A stretch of DNA of 64,000 nucleotides from Siniperca chuatsi. Lineage: Eukaryota; Chordata; Actinopteri; Centrarchiformes; Sinipercidae. Numbering within the stretch: position 1 is the stretch's first letter; each line of letters starts with the position of its first letter. Positions 60,001 through 64,000 of the stretch are shown here, piece by piece. The position numbers and the translations under genes were made by a program. Under the pieces are notes generated by a model. It did not search any database and was not told where the DNA came from. It saw only the letters and a program-made list of their open reading frames with translations. The DNA is taken from assembly GCF_020085105.1 (NCBI RefSeq), contig NC_058057.1, positions 24,997,082-25,061,081 of the forward strand, given 5' to 3'.

Positions 60001-61966
60001 ATGTTAAACAATGGCCAATCAGATTGGCTCCTCTCTTTACTTGAGCCCCATCCGCTCCACCTAATCTTGCTCACTGAGAGGGTCCCTCATGTTAAGGGCC
60101 ATCCCAAACCAGTGAGGCATTCAGTTCCATGTGAAATGTGAAGTGCCCATGGACATTGTCTTCCCTTGAATGGAAGGGGTGTCCCCATAATGCCTGGATT
60201 AAAGATGGCTGTTGTTTCCTCCTTCATGTGGAGTGTCTTTCACAGCTGAGGGTGTGAGGGAGGGATCAGTTTTGGAAAGGGCCACAGTGTAAATTACTCT
60301 CCTTTAATACGAAGGAGGATATAAATAAACAAGTAAACTCATCACTGCCCACCTTAAGCAGCAAACTGACATATCACACTGACAGACACCTTGCTTGCTC
60401 ACTGGCTGGGTTACAAGGAGAGGCCTAGTGGACAGGAAAGGGTGTAAAGATGGAATGAGGTTGAGCTTGGCACAATGCAACATTTTTTACCCAAAACAAC
60501 ATGTGCAAAAAGCAGAATTCCCTCTTGATAATCTCAATCAGTTTTCATGGAAATGAGCCTCACTTGTCAGAACATCGAGATGTATCCATACATCCTGATC
60601 AGTGTCCTGCCGACAGGTGTAGCGACCAGCATCCTCAGCAGTGATGTTGTTAAGGACCAGAGAGCAGCTAGTGTCCAGACTCAGCCTGGCAGCTCGGGCT
60701 GAGCTCTTCACAACATTTCCATTCGCAACCTCAGAAAAAGTCTGAGATCGATCTCTGTTGTAAAGCCATGAAACCATGGAGCATGTTGTGTCAGACGATG
60801 ATGCACTGGCACAGGGCAGAGTGACATCATGTCCAGGTACTTTGTAGAGAGGGAGTACTCCACTGACGCCCGCTGGAAAGAAAAGAATACATGTTCTGTT
60901 AGAAATGACACAATACACATAAAATCATCTGCATGGAGACCAAACACTTAACATGAGGATTTTAATGCATTTAATTTGGTGTTTGTTTTTATTATCATCA
61001 ACCGGTAAACCAACTTGTACTTCACACTTATTTTATTTTATACTTATACCCACTTGGTACTTAATTTATTTTCTGACCTGTATTATACTGGATTATATAT
61101 ATTTTTTGCTTAGTACTTCTATCCCCGTGTGCACGGACGTGATAGTGAGCTGCTGTAACAAAAGAGTTTCCCCTCGGGGATCAATAAAGTATTTCTGATT
61201 CTGATTCTGATTCTGAAAAAGAAACAAAAAAGATTGTCCAGTTCATAATTAGGTTTTTACATTTGCAACCACAGGGAGGGAATGTGTCACCCTCTGCCAT
61301 CTAGTGGTTGTGTTTATATGAGAGTAATTTTCATTTATGTGTCAGTTAATTAGTGAATTGTGGGCTCTTTGGGAAATATATACACTCCACTGTTAAAACT
61401 ACAAAAAAAAGACCACACAGTTGACCAGAATAAACAAAGGTTGACTCAGATCAAATAAAATCTGCAGATCTGATGTTATTGCCTTTGTTTTGTTTTGTGT
61501 GCACTTTCATTATTCTCTGCACTGTGTGTACTAACTGCATCACGTTATAATGGAAATACTTGCATATGCTCACATAGGTGGACTTTAAAGAAACCACAGA
61601 GAAAGCAGAGCGAACAAACTATTTGATCATTACTTTACTGTCCTTGACATCTGCATATGCCGAAGTCTATATTCATTGAAGAATCTACCTAAAAATAACT
61701 GACTCATAATTGCAATCTTGTTCTTGTCTCACACAACCAATGTCTAATTTTTACAGGCCAGAAAGGTTATCAAAGCTTATCAAAGTGGCCTCTAAAGCAG
61801 GAAAATTGTGACTTGTTCCTCAAAGCAATTTTTCACACAAGCCTTTTGACTAAGAGTAATGAAAATTTCACATTTCTGTAAAATTATGATTAACATTTAA
61901 TTAAGAAAACAGAGCTTTACCTTCTAACTGAAGCACAAAAATAAGGAATAATTCCAGTAGAGACAT
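57051..61966 (-). CDS. Two-Ig-domain transmembrane receptor with two ITIM-like motifs
   Basis: Minus-strand exons: 61966-61921 (signal peptide MSLLELFLIFVLQLE), 60872-60564 (first Ig domain), 59864-59574 (second Ig domain), 59350-59234 (transmembrane), 58559-58534 (26 bp), 57783-57712, 57092-57051 (stop). All have AG/GT borders, compatible phases and 903 nt in total, giving 300 residues. The first domain has VTLPC, SWLY and EDAGRYTC, typical of a V-set. The second has VTLEC, IIRW and RRYSC. Each has an extra Cys before the core Trp and another in the E strand (DTSCSLVL; MNCVSVL), suggesting a second disulfide. The helix is IIIGAVVGVVIVLVVIAVVL, followed by KYRKR. The tail carries LTYVTV and VTYSAV, both fitting the ITIM pattern that recruits SH2 phosphatases. 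This suggests an inhibitory-type surface receptor of a teleost-expanded Ig family; the ligand is unknown. The 26-bp exon is the least certain piece. Confidence 0.82.
57258..57600 (-). mobile_element. Tc1/mariner relic inside the last intron of the Ig receptor gene
   Basis: The ends CCAAAAGTATATGGACACC (left) and CACATACTTTTGGCCATATA (right) are inverted copies of a Tc1-like terminus widespread in fish. On the minus strand near 57,345-57,390 the words DLSPIQHPWDEL match the C-terminal DDE region of Tc1 transposases. Most of the transposase is deleted, leaving about 340 bp, so it is immobile by itself. Confidence 0.8.
61080..61216 (+). mobile_element. LINE 3' tail in intron 1 of the Ig receptor gene
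   Basis: TTTCCCCTCGGGGATCAATA followed by AAGTATTTCTGATTCTGATT is the well-known 3' end of Rex1/L2-type fish LINEs, with a (GATTCT)n tail. Only the non-coding end is recognisable; AT-rich DNA from about 60,960 may be more of its 3' UTR. Confidence 0.75.
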
Positions 61967-62639
61967 TCTGTGTCCATTCTCTGTCGGCAGACGTTGTGTG
62001 ATCCTTTTTTTCTCTTGTGTGTCGGTGATGGTGCAGTTTCCTCTTTGTGGTTGACCTACTGTGTGAAAATAACTTGCGAAATAGCAACACCCAGCAACCA
62101 GCCTGTCGTAAGTTCCAGAGAGTTAGAGTTACATCACTTCTATGCGCCATCTAAACTGACTGCACACAACAGAAACTTGTGTTTCACGAACTGCAGTTGT
62201 GCCAGTTTGAAAATTACAAAGAAAATCCATTTTAATCAGGTTTTTTTTTTTAGCAATTTAGTAACATCCAAAGGAATTTATGAGTTTTTTTAGCCTAAGA
62301 AAAAATACATAATTAATTCATCCCAGTTTATATAACACTAACCATTATTCCACTGAAATGGAATCTGTGTTGCTCACAGAGTAATGGAAATGTTGTAATT
62401 TCCACTCCGTCATTTCAGTGATGTAAACAAAAGAGGAAGTGGCATTTTAGGCAAGAAACCAAAAAACAGAATAACAAGACTAAGAGTCTACAGCCATGCT
62501 AGCAGCTCTGTGAGACTGTATTTAGGCAAAGCGGTGCTTAGAACTAAGTGCTAACACATCTTAGTTTAGTGTGTTAGCATACTATCATTTGCTCCTTAGC
62601 AAGAAACATGAACTGCAGTTTGATGATGAAAAGTTAAGG
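61967..62639. other. Upstream region of the Ig receptor gene
   Basis: Should contain the minus-strand promoter and 5' UTR of the Ig receptor, but I see no clear TATA box. Small overlapping frames (61,917-62,150 minus; 61,970-62,293 plus) are not supported as genes. Confidence 0.5.
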
Positions 62640-63012
62640 TATCACTAAAGTTACTAAAATTGATCCTAAGAGGAACATGAACGTGTGTAACACATTTCAT
62701 GGCACTGCATTCAATAGATGAGACATGTCACTCAAAACCACAAATGTAAACTTCGTGGTGGCGCTTCAGGAAAAGTGAGGGGATCACCAAAGTCACTATA
62801 GGGTTCATCCTCTGGGCACCATGAGTATCTTTACCAAATGTCATGATAATCTGTCTAGTAGCTGTTGAGGTATTTCAGTAAAAGCCAAGTGTCAACCTGC
62901 TTGTGGCACTAGAGAAAAAGTCATGGGATCACCAAACTCAGTAGCATTCATCCTCTGGAGAACATGAATGTCTGTACAAAATTTCATCTCAATCTGTACA
63001 GTAGTTGTTGAG
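62640..63012. repeat. Degenerate tandem repeat units (about 120 bp)
   Basis: Two clear and one decayed unit share GGGATCACCAAA or GGATCACCAAAG, then CATCCTCTGG, then ACATGAATGTCTGTACAAA-like wording and CAGTAGTTGTTGAGATAT-like ends. They start near 62,640, 62,775 and 62,925. The same wording occurs in dispersed fish repeats as I remember them; no coding potential is seen. Confidence 0.6.
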
Positions 63013-64000
63013 ATATAATAGTAATAATAAACTTTATTTATATAACACTTTTCAAAACAAAGCTACAAAGTTTACAAAAAATAAAAATTAAATAAAACTG
63101 GTAGACAAACAATGGTAAAACAATTTAAAAACAGTATAGCAGTTACACAGCATTGAGCAAAAGGAGTTACATATGAGAAAGAGTCTAATAAGTAAAATAG
63201 AATAAGAGAATGCCTTTGTAGGTTTTAAGAAGTGACAGAGTCAAGTCAGACCACAAACCCTATGAAAGCGCACTTATAAAAATGTATTTTTAAGTGGGAT
63301 TTAAAAGAGGATATGGAGCCTGCCAGCCTGATCTCTGAACCTCAGGGAGGTTGTTCCAGAGAGTGGGGTCCCTAACAGAAAAGGTCCAGTCACCCTTGGT
63401 CTTCAACCTGGAATGTGGAGAGGCTAGCAGAGCCTTGGCTGAGGACCTCAGGTTCCGACCAGGCATGGTGTCAGAAGATCTGAAATGTGTCAGAAACAAT
63501 AATAAAAATCATAAATAGCCAATGAGGGAAGCTTACAGTAATGTGCTTTCTTTTTGGTTTTGGTTTTGGTGAGTAGTCTGGTTGCAACTCTGTTGACATA
63601 AATAGAGAGAGAGTTAATAGTCCAAACAAGAGTTAATAAAATCATGTATGACGGACTCTAGATTTCTGCTGGATAGCAATGAACTGATCTTGGAGATTCT
63701 CCTGAGCTGCAGAAAGCAAGACTGGACAACTGTATTAACATGCTTGTTCAAGCTGAGGTTGTTGTCAAAGGTGACACCAAGATTTTTGCAGTTTGGGCCT
63801 GTATTTTGGGACAGAAATCTCAGATGTTGTGAAGCATGAATGTTAGCTGTAGTTTAACTGTAGAAAGTTCTGGGCCATCCAGCATTTGAGGTCAAGGATG
63901 CAGTTGTTGAGTGTATTAATTTGATAAAAATCATTGGGGTTAAAAGAGAGGTACAACTGAGTATCATCTGCGTAGGTATGGAATCTGACATTATGCCTGT
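63013..64000 (-). mobile_element. L2-type LINE, minus strand, 3' part (continues past the window)
   Basis: On the minus strand, from the right edge leftwards: RFHTYADDTQLYLSF (catalytic YADD codons at 63,963-63,974), LKCWMAQNFLQLN, LGVTFDNNLSLNKHV, and LRRISKISSLLSSRNLESVI. After a gap come GRNLRSSAKALLASPHSRLK, DPTLWNNLPE and FKSHLKIHFYKCAF near 63,260-63,310. This is the palm-to-C-terminus order of L2-clade LINEs. The segment between the LDY-type motif and GRNLRSS is shortened, and several frame changes interrupt it. The 3' tail near 63,013-63,050 reads, on the minus strand, AAGTGTTATATAAATAAAGT, typical for L2. The element is inactive. Confidence 0.8.

Noticed and set aside
62640-63012. 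Possible CRISPR-like regular repeats
   Set aside because: The units are long, decayed and adjacent without spacers, and the DNA is from a vertebrate; they are ordinary interspersed repeats.

Overview
This window is vertebrate nuclear DNA, most likely from a ray-finned (probably percomorph) fish. The genes are split by GT-AG introns. The repeats are typical of teleosts: tRNA-derived SINEs, L2/Rex1-type and R4/Dong-type LINEs, a Tc1 relic and (TA)n microsatellites. The dominant gene family is a cytochrome P450 subfamily I recognise from memory as fish CYP2K. No database was searched.

Positions 1-51,500 hold a head-to-tail, plus-strand tandem array of nine-exon CYP2K genes with exon lengths and phases typical of CYP2. 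From left to right: gene 0 (only exons 7-9 fall inside the window); gene A (9,662-14,747; broken by a 119-bp deletion in exon 7); gene B (15,563-18,700; intact frame, but the I-helix acidic residue is Val); gene C (27,053-30,497; intact and a visible mosaic); gene D (34,662-39,773; intact); gene E (41,522-44,959; intact); gene F (46,044-46,883; collapsed pseudogene); and gene G (48,271-51,489; intact). Four smaller relics lie between them: a minus-strand exon 8/9 fragment present twice, an exon 7 shred near 31.8 kb, and a promoter plus exon 1 ghost near 47.95 kb. A block of about 10 kb (1 to about 10,480) is repeated at 17,965 to about 27,885, so part of the array grew by a two-gene duplication. 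Different segments of the genes have different closest relatives, which points to repeated unequal crossing-over and gene conversion.

Transposons mark the order of events. One SINE sits in gene A with a 10-bp target duplication, and the matching site in gene D is empty. An R4/Dong-like LINE sits in AT-rich DNA between C and D, and the matching D-E spacer is empty. A block of about 535 bp is shared by intron 7 of C and D but absent from A and E.

Positions 51,500-57,000 hold mostly repeats: a hAT-like relic, a long (TA)n tract and a Rex1/L2-type LINE 3' end. From 61,966 down to 57,051 on the minus strand I could assemble a complete seven-exon gene of about 300 codons. It encodes a signal peptide, two immunoglobulin-like domains that each carry an extra cysteine pair, one transmembrane helix, and a cytoplasmic tail with two ITIM-like tyrosine motifs. 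It looks like an inhibitory-type membrane receptor of a teleost-expanded, poorly described Ig family. The right edge is an L2-type LINE on the minus strand.

The P450s would act as ER-membrane monooxygenases; family knowledge suggests fatty-acid and xenobiotic oxidation. The Ig receptor is an unrelated neighbour.
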